A program made the position numbers and the translations under genes. Below are positions 1 to 9,402 of a DNA stretch of 64,000 bases, piece by piece. Origin of the DNA: Fimbriimonadia bacterium (GTDB taxonomy: Bacteria; Armatimonadota; Fimbriimonadia; Fimbriimonadales; JABRVX01). Location: the NCBI GenBank assembly GCA_039961735.1, contig JABRVX010000006.1:18646-82645 (forward strand), given 5' to 3'. The notes beneath the pieces are model-generated. The model had not been told where the DNA came from. It did no database searches and saw only the letters and a program-made list of their open reading frames with translations. Positions within the stretch are counted from its first letter, which is position 1; every line of letters begins with the position of its first letter.

Positions 1-878
1 GTCTTGTACTCCTCGGGAGTGGCCTGCTGGCCTGTTTTGACCAAGCGCACGATCTGGTATCCGCTCGGCGTCTCGATCGGATCGGTGACAGCGCCGACAT
101 TCTTGCCCAAAACAGCTTCTGCGAACTTGGGGTCCAGCTCTTCCTTCCAGCGCCATCCGAGGTCTCCGCCCTTACCCTTCGTAAACGGGTCCTCGCTGTA
201 CTTCTCGACCGCTTCGTCCCAGGATAGCCCACCGCGGATCTCCTCGACGACCTTCTGGGCGGCTTCGAGCGTTGCCGCCTTATTCTTTTCCTGCTCTTCG
301 GGGGTGTTGCCCGGCACGCGGATGATGATCTGCGCCGTGGAGACCAGGTCATCGCGCTTCAGGCTCTGCTCAATGATGCGATCGAGCTGGATGGTCGCAC
401 GGATCTGAATGTAGAGCCTCGTCCAAGCGGTATTCCGAGCCAATAGTTCCTGTTCCAACGTGCGTCCGGCGGGCACGAGGGGTTTGAGATCGGCCAGTGT
501 CTCATCCATCTTGGCCAACACGTCTGCGCGGGTCACCCGGATCTTCTGCCGATTGGCCTCTTGGTCTATCAGCTTGAAAATCATCAGTGTGTTGACGACA
601 TCCGCGGCGCGCCAATCCCACAGGAAGGTGGTGACTTCGCGTGCGGTGATCGCCTCGCCGTTCACCTTTGCTACAGCCTTATCCGGGGCCCATGCGGGCA
701 CGAAGCGGTCCTCGGGGATGTTGTACCAATTGGGTCGCTGCTGCGCCGGGGTCTTTGCAGGCTGGCTGGTAGCGGTGGTTCCCTTCCCGCCCTTTGTCGT
801 CTGGGCATCGCTAACCGTGGTAACTCCGAATGCCAGTGCAATGGTGGCTGCTAGGCACAATCCGATGTGGGACGCCAT
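1..878 (-). CDS. Parvulin-type peptidyl-prolyl isomerase (SurA/PpiC-like), 3' end cut by window edge
   Basis: An exported proline isomerase and likely periplasmic chaperone; 292 codons are visible and the C-terminus lies beyond base 1. The start ATG at 878-876 follows a GAGGTGAG ribosome site. Residues 1-26 look like a signal peptide ending in VSDAQ. A SurA-like N-terminal helical region (about 60-175) opens with KVNGEAIT, which is usual for this family. The rotamase domain occupies about 178-282, with the motifs AQIIIRVPG, KGGDLGW and IETPSGYQIVRL. Family knowledge: parvulins help fold envelope proteins in diderm bacteria. The client proteins are unknown. The family assignment is firm; the SurA versus PrsA or PpiC subtype is not. 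Confidence 0.88.
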   Translation of the reverse strand, partial: MASHIGLCLAATIALAFGVTTVSDAQTTKGGKGTTATSQPAKTPAQQRPNWYNIPEDRFVPAWAPDKAVAKVNGEAITAREVTTFLWDWRAADVVNTLMIFKLIDQEANRQKIRVTRADVLAKMDETLADLKPLVPAGRTLEQELLARNTAWTRLYIQIRATIQLDRIIEQSLKRDDLVSTAQIIIRVPGNTPEEQEKNKAATLEAAQKVVEEIRGGLSWDEAVEKYSEDPFTKGKGGDLGWRWKEELDPKFAEAVLGKNVGAVTDPIETPSGYQIVRLVKTGQQATPEEYK

Positions 879-974
879 GATCCTCAAAACTCTCACCTCG
901 ATCGGGGATATCGGGCGCAAGGCGCCCCTGGGTGTGGCGATTCTTGCATAGAAACCGACGGGCTGTCCACTTGC

Positions 975-1937
975 CTAGCGCGGCACGGGTACTTGGCGCG
1001 CCAGGTTCTTCAGTACGTCGTCCGGCCTCAGCCCTTCTATCTCGGCTTCCGGACGGAGAAGCACTCTGTGCCTCATTGCTGGCAGATAGACCGACATAAC
1101 GTCGTCGGGGGTTACGTAATCGCGCCCGTGAAGCGCAGCAGCCGCCTTCGATCCCGAGAGCAACGCAACACCAGCACGAGGCGAGCCACCCAACACTAGA
1201 TGCTCGGCCCCACGAGTCTTGCGGACGAGTGAGCCTATGTACCGTAGCACCTCCGCAGTAACCTGCACCCCGGCGATGGCCGCGCGTAGAGGTGCCAGCT
1301 CGAGCGCACTGACTACTGACACAATGCCCGCCTCGTCGAGCCTAGAGGGACGGAATCCGCGGTGATGGAGGTCCAAGACTGTGAGCTCGGCCGACTCGTC
1401 GGGATAATCCACCAGCACCTTGAACAGGAAGCGATCGAGTTGTGCCTCGGGCAGCGGGTAGGTTCCCTCGTACTCTATGGGGTTCTGTGTGGCAAATACG
1501 ATGAACGGGTCCGGCAGGCTCTGGGTCGAACCCTCGATGGTCACCCTCCGCTCCTCCATGGCTTCGAGGAGTGCAGCCTGAGTTTTCGGGGGCGTGCGGT
1601 TTATCTCGTCCGCAAGCAGGACGCTGGTGAAGATCGGTCCGAGTCGTAGCTCGAACACGCCGCTAGAGGAGACGTACACCGATGTGCCGGTGATGTCGGA
1701 AGGCATCAGGTCAGGTGTAAACTGAATGCGGCGGAACGGGAGGTCGCATGCAAGCGCGAGAGACCGTACGGCGAGGGTCTTCGCCACGCCGGGGACACCT
1801 TCCAACAACACGTGCCCGTCCGCGAGCAGTGCGATCAGAAGTTGGTCCACGACCTCGTCCTGCCCCGCGATCGCCTTGCGGATTTCGCCTCGAAGTCGCT
1901 CCGCCGCTTCCGCAACCTGTTGCACGCCGGTGTCCAT
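975..1937 (-). CDS. MoxR-family AAA+ ATPase
   Basis: A 320-residue AAA+ ATPase of the MoxR group, which act as chaperone-like remodelling factors. The Walker A motif GVPGVAKT is at residues 47-54 and the Walker B motif VLLADEIN at 106-113. A sensor-like FATQNPIEYEGTYPLPEAQ segment and the C-terminal lid (SPRAGVALL) follow. Such genes normally sit next to DUF58, DUF4129 or DUF4350 genes. Here the neighbours are a parvulin gene and, divergently, dnaK. The window's DUF4129/DUF4350 pair is more than 34 kb away. The ATG has only a weak upstream AAGGGA, so the exact start is less certain than the family. Confidence 0.9.
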   Translation of the reverse strand: MDTGVQQVAEAAERLRGEIRKAIAGQDEVVDQLLIALLADGHVLLEGVPGVAKTLAVRSLALACDLPFRRIQFTPDLMPSDITGTSVYVSSSGVFELRLGPIFTSVLLADEINRTPPKTQAALLEAMEERRVTIEGSTQSLPDPFIVFATQNPIEYEGTYPLPEAQLDRFLFKVLVDYPDESAELTVLDLHHRGFRPSRLDEAGIVSVVSALELAPLRAAIAGVQVTAEVLRYIGSLVRKTRGAEHLVLGGSPRAGVALLSGSKAAAALHGRDYVTPDDVMSVYLPAMRHRVLLRPEAEIEGLRPDDVLKNLARQVPVPR

Positions 1938-2053
1938 TGGGCAGATGATTCCCTTGTTGCCTCTATCCTCCTGCTAGTGGGCTTCCGGGAGGCCGCATTG
2001 CCCCGTATTTTTACTTGTATTTGACGCAAAGTCTCATTTTAGGACGCAGAAGA

Positions 2054-2074
2054 CTTGACAATAAGGCACTCAAG
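2054..2074 (+). promoter_or_regulatory. HAIR operator (HspR-binding inverted repeat) overlapping a -35 element
   Basis: The sequence reads CTTGACA, seven bases, then ACTCAAG. This matches the HAIR consensus CTTGAGT-N7-ACTCAAG known from HspR-regulated chaperone operons. The left arm contains TTGACA (2055-2060), which could be the -35 of the dnaK promoter, although the -10 17 bases later (CACGAT) is poor. HspR is encoded by the last gene of the same operon. No CIRCE element (the HrcA operator) was seen. Confidence 0.85.
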
Positions 2075-2142
2075 TGCCACGATCTGCGTATCAGGAACTA
2101 GACGCGCGACGAACAGCTACGCGTCCGGAGGTTTTGCGAATC

Positions 2143-4062
2143 ATGGGCAAAGCAGTTGGCATAGACTTGGGCACGACGAACTCGGTCGTGGCTGTGATGG
2201 AAGGCGGCGAGCCTACCGTCATCAGCACCGCGGAGGGTGGACGGATTCTTCCCTCTGTAGTCGGGTTCAAAAAGAACGGAGAGCGTCTTGTAGGCGTGAC
2301 TGCCAAGCGACAGGTGGTGGTGAACTCCGACAACACCATCTACTCTGCAAAGAGGTTCATTGGCCGTCGGTTCGACGAGGTCACCGAGGAGGTCAAGCTC
2401 GTTCCCTTCAAGGTGAAGCCGGACAAGAACGGGATGGTCACCTTCCACATCCCCGCGATGAACAAGGACTATACGCCGGTGGAGATCGGTGCGATGGTGC
2501 TCGGCAAGCTGAAGGCAGACGCCGAGGCCTACTTGGGCGAGCCGGTTACCGATGCGGTCATCACCGTACCGGCGTACTTCAACGACTCACAGCGCACGGC
2601 GACCAAGCAAGCCGGCGAAGTGGCCGGGCTGAACGTGCTACGCATCATCAACGAGCCCACTGCTGCGGCACTAGCATACGGCCTTGACAAGAAAAAGAAC
2701 GAGACCGTACTGGTATTCGACCTGGGTGGAGGAACCTTCGACGTCAGCATTTTGGACGTTGGAGAGGGTGTTTTCGAGGTGAAGTCCACCAGTGGCGACA
2801 CGCACCTGGGCGGAGACGATTTCGATGACCGCATCGTGCAGTACGTGGTGAAGGAGTTCAAGAAAGACACCGGCGTGGACCTGATGAAGCAGCCCGATGC
2901 CCTTCAGCGCATACGCGAGGCGGCGGAGAAAGCCAAGACCGAGCTGTCGACGCAGGTCACGGCCAACATCAACCTGCCCTACATTACGGCGGTGGACAAT
3001 CAGCCGAAGCACCTGGACATGACCATCACGCGCGCACAGTTCGAAGGGCTGTGCACCGACCTGCTGGAAAGGGTGAAGAAGCCGTTCCACCAGGCTCTGG
3101 AAGACGCGAAGCTGAAGCCTCAGGACATCGACGAGGTTTTGTTAGTCGGCGGTTCGACCCGTATGCCGATGGTGCAAGAGCTGGTCAAGACGCTGTGCGG
3201 CAAGGAGCCGAACCGTGGCGTCAACCCAGACGAGGTGGTTGCGGTCGGTGCGGCGATTCAGGCCGGCGTGCTTGCGGGCGAGGTCAAGGGCATCGTCTTG
3301 CTTGACGTCACTCCGCTATCCTTGGGCGTGGAGACGCTCGGCGACGTGATGGACATCCTGATCGAGCGAAACACCACGATCCCGACGAAAAAGCAACGGA
3401 CCTACACCACTGCTAAGGACGGGCAGACTGAAGTCGAGATTCACATCCTGCAGGGCGAGAGGAGCCGCGCAAGCGCCAACAAGTCGCTCGGGAAGTTCCA
3501 TCTGACCGGGATTCCACCGGCGCCCGCGCGGGTTCCGCAAATCGAAGTCACCTTCGACATCGATGCCAACGGGATTCTGAACGTCAGCGCAAGGGACCTG
3601 GCTACCAACCGCCAGCAGGCTATCACGATCACCGGCTCGGGCAGCCTCGCCAAGGAGGAGATCGAGCGAATGATCGCCGAGGCTGAGAGCCTGAAAGACC
3701 AGGACCGCGAGTTTCGCGAGCGCGCCGAGACCTTCAACAAGGCCGACCAACTCTGTTACAGCGTGGAAAAGACACTCGCCGACCTCGGCGACCAGCTATC
3801 CGAGGCTGACAAGACTACGGTCAACGACCTGGTCGCATCGCTGCGGAAAGCTGTGGCGGACCAGAACTTGGAAGAGGTGAATCGCCTACACAACGACCTG
3901 GAGCAGGAGTTCTACAAGCTGTCGAAGCAGGTGTACGAGCGCGCGGGCAGCCCGACGCAGCAAGAGGCTCCCCCCACCGAGGAGACCGTCGGAGCTGCCG
4001 CCGGTACATCGAGTTCCGGCCCTGACGAGGACGTGATCGACGCAGAGTTCAAGACCGAATAG
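2143..4062 (+). CDS. dnaK: Chaperone protein DnaK (Hsp70)
   Basis: A 639-residue Hsp70 chaperone that binds exposed hydrophobic peptides in cycles of ATP hydrolysis. I chose ATG 2143 ([16 protein letters not shown]) because GGAG lies at 2127-2130 and the upstream in-frame extension is not DnaK-like. The nucleotide-binding domain carries DLGTTNS, the phosphate-2 loop [10 protein letters not shown] and [13 protein letters not shown]. The substrate-binding domain follows from about residue 390, and the tail ends [12 protein letters not shown]. It is the first gene of a dnaK-hsp20-dnaJ-hspR operon behind a HAIR site. A grpE gene usually lies between dnaK and dnaJ but is absent here. Confidence 0.98.
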   Translation: MGKAVGIDLGTTNSVVAVMEGGEPTVISTAEGGRILPSVVGFKKNGERLVGVTAKRQVVVNSDNTIYSAKRFIGRRFDEVTEEVKLVPFKVKPDKNGMVTFHIPAMNKDYTPVEIGAMVLGKLKADAEAYLGEPVTDAVITVPAYFNDSQRTATKQAGEVAGLNVLRIINEPTAAALAYGLDKKKNETVLVFDLGGGTFDVSILDVGEGVFEVKSTSGDTHLGGDDFDDRIVQYVVKEFKKDTGVDLMKQPDALQRIREAAEKAKTELSTQVTANINLPYITAVDNQPKHLDMTITRAQFEGLCTDLLERVKKPFHQALEDAKLKPQDIDEVLLVGGSTRMPMVQELVKTLCGKEPNRGVNPDEVVAVGAAIQAGVLAGEVKGIVLLDVTPLSLGVETLGDVMDILIERNTTIPTKKQRTYTTAKDGQTEVEIHILQGERSRASANKSLGKFHLTGIPPAPARVPQIEVTFDIDANGILNVSARDLATNRQQAITITGSGSLAKEEIERMIAEAESLKDQDREFRERAETFNKADQLCYSVEKTLADLGDQLSEADKTTVNDLVASLRKAVADQNLEEVNRLHNDLEQEFYKLSKQVYERAGSPTQQEAPPTEETVGAAAGTSSSGPDEDVIDAEFKTE

Positions 4063-4096
4063 CCACTCACACTAACAAGAAGGAGGAGTCGAAACA

Positions 4097-4543
4097 ATGA
4101 CACTGTCAAGACAAGACCCGATGACGCCTTTCGGGCGCTTCGACCGCATAGTTCGAAGGCTGTTCGACGAGATAAACGCGCCGGCTTGGAACGAGATCTC
4201 TGCGGGCGTGTCTGCGTGGGCTCCCCCCGTGGACATCAAGGAGACCGAGTCCGAGCTAATTCTAACGGCTGAGCTGCCCGGAGTCAAGATGGAGGACATC
4301 GACATCGAAATGGCGGGCGAGCACCTGACCATCAAGGGCAAGCGCGAGTTCGAGCAGACTACCGAGAAGGACAACTACATCCGCGTCGAACGGGCTTACG
4401 GGAGCTTCTCCCGCTCGTTCATGCTCGGCGTTCCGATCGAGGCGGATAAGGTGGAGGCCAGCTACAAGGACGGCGTGCTCACGGTGACGCTGCCGAAGTC
4501 GCCCAGCGTGCGCCCGAAAAAGGTACAGGTCAACGTCAGCTAA
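4097..4543 (+). CDS. Small heat shock protein, Hsp20/alpha-crystallin family
   Basis: A 148-residue ATP-independent holdase chaperone. A strong ribosome site, AAGGAGGAG, precedes the ATG. The alpha-crystallin domain covers about 40-145, from PPVDIKETESELILTAELPG to the terminal beta strands DGVLTVTLPK. The hydrophobic N-terminal arm is short (FDRIVRRLFDEI). It lies 34 bases after dnaK, in the place grpE often takes, which suggests co-induction with DnaK/DnaJ during heat stress. A 14-base-pair hairpin follows it. Confidence 0.96.
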   Translation: MTLSRQDPMTPFGRFDRIVRRLFDEINAPAWNEISAGVSAWAPPVDIKETESELILTAELPGVKMEDIDIEMAGEHLTIKGKREFEQTTEKDNYIRVERAYGSFSRSFMLGVPIEADKVEASYKDGVLTVTLPKSPSVRPKKVQVNVS

Positions 4544-4555
4544 ACCCTGTACTGG

Positions 4556-4585
4556 CCCGGGGTGCGGGCTTGCCCGCACCCCGGG
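4556..4585 (+). terminator. Strong GC hairpin between hsp20 and dnaJ (attenuator or processing site)
   Basis: A perfect 14-base inverted repeat (CCCGGGGTGCGGGC / GCCCGCACCCCGGG) with a TT centre lies inside the operon. No T-tract follows, so it is more likely a partial terminator or an mRNA-stabilising hairpin than a full stop. It could lower dnaJ-hspR output relative to dnaK-hsp20. Confidence 0.6.
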
Positions 4586-4605
4586 GGCCATAAGGTGGTG
4601 GAGTC

Positions 4606-5655
4606 ATGCCAGGCAAAGACTATTACTCCGTGCTCGGAGTCGGACGCAATGCTACTGACAAGGAGATAAAGGCGGCCTATCGCAAGAAAGCCAGGCAGTT
4701 CCACCCCGACGTGAACCCCGGCAATAAGGATGCCGAGGAGAAGTTCAAGGAAGTCAGCGCCGCCTACGAGGTGCTATCCGATCCGCAGAAGCGAAAGATG
4801 TACGACACCTTCGGCGCCAACTACGAGCAGGCGCAGCAGGCTGGCGAACGATTCCAAGACTTCGATCTAGGTGGGTTCCGTTTCGGCGACCTCGGAGATA
4901 TCTTCTCGCAGTTCATGCGCGGTCAGGGTGGCTCTACCACCACCGTCCGACCACCGCAAGACATCCAGTACGAATCCGAGATCACTCTGGAAGAGGCTTT
5001 CGGGGGGGTCACAAAGACCATCACCCTACAGCTCGACGAGCCCTGCGCCGGCTGCAGCGGCACCGGCTCGAGAGCCAGCGGCAAGCGCCGCACATGCCCC
5101 ACCTGTGGCGGACGCGGTGCGATTGGCGGTCTGTTCGGCATGCAGTCCGCTTGCCCAGAGTGTGGCGGCTCGGGACAGACGGATAGAGATGTGTGCCCCG
5201 AGTGCAAGGGACGAGGATCCACGCCCGGCCGCCGAAAGGTGACCGTGAAGATACCCGCGGGCGTGGCCGACGGTCAGAAGGTGCGGGTCGCCGGGCAAGG
5301 AGTGGCGGGGAGTTCCGGACGCAAGGGGGACCTGTACGTGGTAGTGCGGGTTCGACCGCACGAGAAGTTTCGGCGAGATCGCGACGACCTTCACGTCGAA
5401 GTGCCCGTGTACTTCACGACCGCTGCTTTGGGGGGTGAGGTGCAGGTGCCTACCATGCGCGGCCAGGTCAGGATGACCCTCCCAGCCGGCACGCAGTGCG
5501 GACAGAAGTTCCGGTTGCGAGGAGAAGGCATGCCACGGCTGCGCGGACAGGGACGCGGTGACCTGTATGCAACCGCGAAGGTGATCCTTCCCAAGCGCCT
5601 GTCGGTGAAGCAGCGAGAGCTATTCACTCAACTAGCGGAGCTGGGGGAGCAATGA
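4606..5655 (+). CDS. dnaJ: Chaperone protein DnaJ (Hsp40, type I)
   Basis: A 349-residue co-chaperone that delivers substrates to DnaK and stimulates its ATPase. The J domain is at 5-70, with the essential HPD at 33-35. The Gly/Phe linker is unusually short (about 80-110). The zinc-finger domain has four CxxCxGxG modules with cysteine pairs near 148/151, 165/168, 184/187 and 198/201. C-terminal beta domains follow. The gene starts 20 bases after the intra-operon hairpin with GGTGGTGGAG as ribosome site, and overlaps hspR by the ATGA at 5652-5655. Confidence 0.97.
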   Translation: MPGKDYYSVLGVGRNATDKEIKAAYRKKARQFHPDVNPGNKDAEEKFKEVSAAYEVLSDPQKRKMYDTFGANYEQAQQAGERFQDFDLGGFRFGDLGDIFSQFMRGQGGSTTTVRPPQDIQYESEITLEEAFGGVTKTITLQLDEPCAGCSGTGSRASGKRRTCPTCGGRGAIGGLFGMQSACPECGGSGQTDRDVCPECKGRGSTPGRRKVTVKIPAGVADGQKVRVAGQGVAGSSGRKGDLYVVVRVRPHEKFRRDRDDLHVEVPVYFTTAALGGEVQVPTMRGQVRMTLPAGTQCGQKFRLRGEGMPRLRGQGRGDLYATAKVILPKRLSVKQRELFTQLAELGEQ

Positions 5656-6041
5656 CACGCGACGAACCGCTGTACCCGATCGGTGTGGTATCGAGATTGT
5701 GTGGTTGCCATCCGCAGACGCTGCGCATGTACGAGCGCCTAGGGCTTATCAAGCCGCAGCGTGTGGGTGCCAAAAACCGTATGTACAGCGAGGCCGACCT
5801 AGAGCGTCTTCGCCGCATACAGCGTCTAACACAAGACATGGGAGTGAACCTAGCCGGTGTGGAAGTCATATTGCGGCTGTTGGACGAGATTGCCGAGATG
5901 CAGACCGAATTCGATGAGCACCTGACCAAGCTACAGCATGAGATGGAACGGCGGATTGCCGAACTGATGAAAGACAGCCAGGCACCCGTCCCAGCAGAGC
6001 GCGTGACGATCACTCGGTTTCGGCGGCGTATAGACGTATGA
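5652..6041 (+). CDS. hspR: HspR, MerR-type repressor of the chaperone operon
   Basis: A 129-residue winged-helix regulator of the MerR superfamily. The N-terminal DNA-binding region contains [18 protein letters not shown] and [12 protein letters not shown], typical of HspR, and a short coiled coil follows (about 75-110). Its start overlaps the dnaJ stop, so translation is probably coupled. Known HspR proteins bind HAIR sites with DnaK as co-repressor. A near-consensus HAIR stands upstream of dnaK here, so autoregulation is the straightforward inference. Confidence 0.93.
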   Translation: MTRDEPLYPIGVVSRLCGCHPQTLRMYERLGLIKPQRVGAKNRMYSEADLERLRRIQRLTQDMGVNLAGVEVILRLLDEIAEMQTEFDEHLTKLQHEMERRIAELMKDSQAPVPAERVTITRFRRRIDV

Positions 6042-6060
6042 TTATCACGTGTGATAGGAA

Positions 6061-6089
6061 GCGGGCGGGGCGCTCTGCGCCCCGCCCGC
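6061..6089. terminator. Bidirectional terminator hairpin between convergent genes
   Basis: A perfect 13-base-pair stem (GCGGGCGGGGCGC) with a TCT loop sits between the convergent hspR and exoprotein genes. It has no long T-tract. Its position suggests it ends transcription from both sides. Confidence 0.7.
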
Positions 6090-6116
6090 AGCATTCAGTC
6101 GAGTTGGCGTCGGGGT

Positions 6117-9100
6117 CTAGCTGCCGACCTTCCCGAAATTCACCAGTACTACGTTCAGATCGGGAAGGTCGGTGACACCGCTACCGTTGTAGTCGGCACC
6201 GCCGCCACCGAAGTTGACCAGCACCTTGTTCAGGTCGGCCAGCGTTATGTTGTTGTCCCCGTCGCCGTCGCCGTTGTAGCGCATCGTCCAGTTCAGAGTA
6301 TTCGGCACCAACGAGGACAGAGAAGTGGCGACCGACTCGGTCAGGTGCGTCGGGGTCTTCACGCGAACCAGCGTGCCGCCCTTGTTCGCAAACCACACCG
6401 AGTAGTTGCCGGTGGCATTCAGCGGCGTCACCTGCGTCTCGACCAGCGCCGCACCGTCGTACAGCATGATCGTCAGAGGGATGCCGGTCAGGGAACCCAC
6501 GTAGTCATTGAGAACAACGCGACCCAGCACCAGCGACAACTTGTCAATGGTGACGGTGTACGCACCGCTCGTACCGACGTTCCCGAACATGTCCTGGATG
6601 CGGAACTGGATCCGGTTCGTGTTGCCGGCCGTGTCGAAAGGAACGTTGGCAGCCGTAATCGTCTGCACCGCCGTCGTACCGTTGCTACCACTGCACGCTG
6701 CCGCAGTCCATGCAGACCACGTGCCGCCGCTGTTCGTGGAGAACCGGTACTGCGCGCTGCCTACGTTCAACCCGCTGGTGAGGTCTCGGACTTGTACCGA
6801 GCAGGTCTGGCTGCCGCCGTTGACTGCACCCGCAGGCTGGAAGTTGGCCCAGCTCCCAGGCGCCGTGGCATCCACGGGATGGTTGAGCCATCCGGTGCCC
6901 GAAGCGGTCCCGAACATGTCCTCGATGTAGAACCAGATCGCGTTCTGCGTCAGCGAGTCCTGGTTGAACGGGACGTTGGACGCCGTAACGGTCTGCGTGG
7001 CAGTGGTTCCGTTCGAACCGGTGCAAGTGGCCGTGAAGGGACCGAAGTAGGTGTTGCCACCGTCCCTCGAGTACCAGTACTGACCGCTGGCAACGTTGAG
7101 CCCCGACGTTGCATCCCGAATCGTGATGCTCAGGGTGGGTGTCTGTGTGGTGCTCTGAGCCGGGCTCACGCTGCCCCACGGAGTTGGAGCCGTACCATCG
7201 ATCTGTACCGTGTATGTGGCCGTGGTCGAGTTGCTCGACATGTCCTCGATGCGGAGCTGGATCCTGTTCTGCGTCAGCGAGTCCTGATTGAACGGGATGC
7301 TGTTCGCAGAAACGGTCTGCACGCCAGTAGTGCCCTGCGAGCCAGTGCAGTTCAGAGCGAGCCACGAGCTATACGTCGTGCCACCGTTCGTAGAGTAACG
7401 ATACGTGGCGGAGGTCGTGTCGAGTCCAGACCAGCCTACGTCCTGTACGTTAGCCGAGATGTTCGGCGTGGTGTCTGTCGTCTGCGTCGGGCTGAAGTTG
7501 CTGAAGGTAGGCGGCGACGCGTCCGCTGTCTTGTCGAAGTTCACCTCGCCGATCCAAGTGCCCCAGGTGTTGCCCGACATGGCATACTGGCCGTAGATCC
7601 AGAAGGTCTGCGCGTCGGACGGGTCGAGTCCGATTCCGAAGTAGTCGCCCCAGCGTCCGCCAGTGTATGCACCGGCCCCAGACTTTAGAAGAGCGCTGCC
7701 CTGCATCGTGCTATCGGACGAGCGCCTACCCGAGTAGCGGATGCCAGCGTACTCGGAGCCGGATCGTGCGAAGACTACGGCCATATCGTTGAGGTTATTC
7801 ACAGAAACCGCTGGATAGTAGTAGTCCAAGCCCGAAGCGCCCCACCTCTCGTCCCAAACGACGGAAGGGGTGCCCGGAGTGTAGATTTTGTAGTACTTGA
7901 TGACTGCCCGATTGCCCGAACCCCAGTCATAGGCAACGGAATGGGCCGTATAGATGTGGTTGACGTAGTACTCGGCATTCAGGAGTCGCGCGTCAATGTT
8001 GTCTATGTTCGTCGTCGTGTCCGGCTGGTCGCCATCCGGCGGCGCGGAGTACGAGACCACTGTCACCTTTGTACCGGCTAGCGAGGGCGTTCCCGTCGGA
8101 TTCGTGATCTTCCAGACCACCACATAGTCACCGGACACGCGGTTGGAGTTGATCAAGAGGCCCATCCCTGGATACGAGTGGCTCTGGGCCGCCCGCAGGG
8201 TATGGGTCTTCGTGCCGGCGTCGTCGTTCATGTTCCAGAAATCGTACCAACCCGCAGCCTGCGCGTTGTAGATCTCAGACTTCAGCAGCCGGCGGACCTT
8301 CGAGTACTGAAAGCCGCCGCCCCAAGCGAATTGATTGGCCGTTAGGTACACCGCACCTACGTCGTCGTAGCCGATACTCGGGTAGTCGGCCCAGTTGTTG
8401 GTGTTGTTGCTGCCGTCGAGCCTGGCGTTGAAGTAGTACCACCACCAGCTCCCCAGCGCGTTGTTGTCGTCCGAAACCATCACGACCCAGTTGGAAGTGA
8501 AGTTCGTGTCGTCCCGCTGCAGGATGCAGATCACGAAGCGCTGGCTGTGGTTGTCGTAGAAACAGACCGGATCGAACAAGAATCGCGAGTCGTTGAGCCA
8601 GTCGTTGAAGTCCACCTGGAAGAGCAGATCGCCCTTCTTGTTGTAGATGGCCCAGTCGTCGTTGGTGACGACCACTACGTTGTGTGGACCTACCGCGATG
8701 TCGGGATCGGGTGGGATCCAGCCATTGGGACCTACCGAGTTCCAGTTCCGGAGCAGGTTGGGTGCAGCGATCTCGGGGCCACCGGACTCGTCAACCTGGA
8801 TCGGCCCGGTCGAGGACGGGAATGGGCCTCCCGGCACGGGGTCGTGCTTCTTGATTCGTGGCTTCGACCACTCCGGGTACAGTTCAGGGATCAGGTCGTA
8901 CGTGGACCGGAAATGGGGCCGTACCCTCTCAATGCCCGGACCGGCTCCTCCCACGAAAGGCTGGTCTGGCCGGTCGGTAATGCCCACTACTGTCGCGTCC
9001 GGGTGGTCGGTGATCTGGGACCCGGAGCCCGTCTGCTGTGGACTCTCCTGGGCTGCGAAGGCAACCGTAGCGGCGAGAATCGCCCCGAACGCTGCCATTC

Positions 9101-9122
9101 GAGAATAAGCCGCGTGGCTCAT
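6117..9122 (-). CDS. Large secreted protein with Ig-like repeats and C-terminal dockerin-type domain
   Basis: A 1001-residue exported protein. The ATG follows AAGGAGGAG, and residues 1-24 form a signal peptide (ending AFAAQ). Residues about 130-530 are aromatic-rich with propeller-like features (PDIAVGPHNVVVVTN). Three roughly 105-residue Ig-like repeats follow from about 540 to 865, each ending in a version of PFNQDSLTQNxIxxRIEDM. A short carboxypeptidase-regulatory-like linker precedes two EF-hand-like dockerin repeats (about 945-1001: DGDGDNNITLADLN and YNGSGVTDLPDLN). No cohesin is encoded nearby. It is closely related to the next gene upstream at 9403-12036. No enzymatic motif was recognised, so the function is unknown. 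Confidence 0.85.
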   Translation of the reverse strand: MSHAAYSRMAAFGAILAATVAFAAQESPQQTGSGSQITDHPDATVVGITDRPDQPFVGGAGPGIERVRPHFRSTYDLIPELYPEWSKPRIKKHDPVPGGPFPSSTGPIQVDESGGPEIAAPNLLRNWNSVGPNGWIPPDPDIAVGPHNVVVVTNDDWAIYNKKGDLLFQVDFNDWLNDSRFLFDPVCFYDNHSQRFVICILQRDDTNFTSNWVVMVSDDNNALGSWWWYYFNARLDGSNNTNNWADYPSIGYDDVGAVYLTANQFAWGGGFQYSKVRRLLKSEIYNAQAAGWYDFWNMNDDAGTKTHTLRAAQSHSYPGMGLLINSNRVSGDYVVVWKITNPTGTPSLAGTKVTVVSYSAPPDGDQPDTTTNIDNIDARLLNAEYYVNHIYTAHSVAYDWGSGNRAVIKYYKIYTPGTPSVVWDERWGASGLDYYYPAVSVNNLNDMAVVFARSGSEYAGIRYSGRRSSDSTMQGSALLKSGAGAYTGGRWGDYFGIGLDPSDAQTFWIYGQYAMSGNTWGTWIGEVNFDKTADASPPTFSNFSPTQTTDTTPNISANVQDVGWSGLDTTSATYRYSTNGGTTYSSWLALNCTGSQGTTGVQTVSANSIPFNQDSLTQNRIQLRIEDMSSNSTTATYTVQIDGTAPTPWGSVSPAQSTTQTPTLSITIRDATSGLNVASGQYWYSRDGGNTYFGPFTATCTGSNGTTATQTVTASNVPFNQDSLTQNAIWFYIEDMFGTASGTGWLNHPVDATAPGSWANFQPAGAVNGGSQTCSVQVRDLTSGLNVGSAQYRFSTNSGGTWSAWTAAACSGSNGTTAVQTITAANVPFDTAGNTNRIQFRIQDMFGNVGTSGAYTVTIDKLSLVLGRVVLNDYVGSLTGIPLTIMLYDGAALVETQVTPLNATGNYSVWFANKGGTLVRVKTPTHLTESVATSLSSLVPNTLNWTMRYNGDGDGDNNITLADLNKVLVNFGGGGADYNGSGVTDLPDLNVVLVNFGKVGS

Positions 9123-9402
9123 CTGTGTCTCCTCCTTACGATAGTCCGCGCAGTGCCGAGGTCACAGGCCCCGGACACCTCACGCCCGACACGAGGCGAA
9201 ATGCTTCGCATAGCTAAACACTCGTGCCATTTACTCTAAATAAACGCCGTGCGCATCAAAGGGCAAACTGTGGTCGTCGCTTCACGCGGTCGCTTCAGAT
9301 ACAATTCTACCGTGGAATGCCCCTATCCGCAAGAACAACTACTCGCCCGGTGCACGGTTCTTCGTCAATCTGCGGTGCATTTACAGGCTGCGGTCTGGCT
9401 TC

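Noticed and set aside
1938..2142. CIRCE element upstream of dnaK
   Set aside because: No TTAGCACTC-N9-GAGTGCTAA repeat is present; the repeat there fits HAIR.
6051..7688. A 545-residue open frame on the plus strand
   Set aside because: It is antisense to the dockerin exoprotein gene, rich in Arg and Val typical of shadow frames, and has no ribosome site or recognisable motif.
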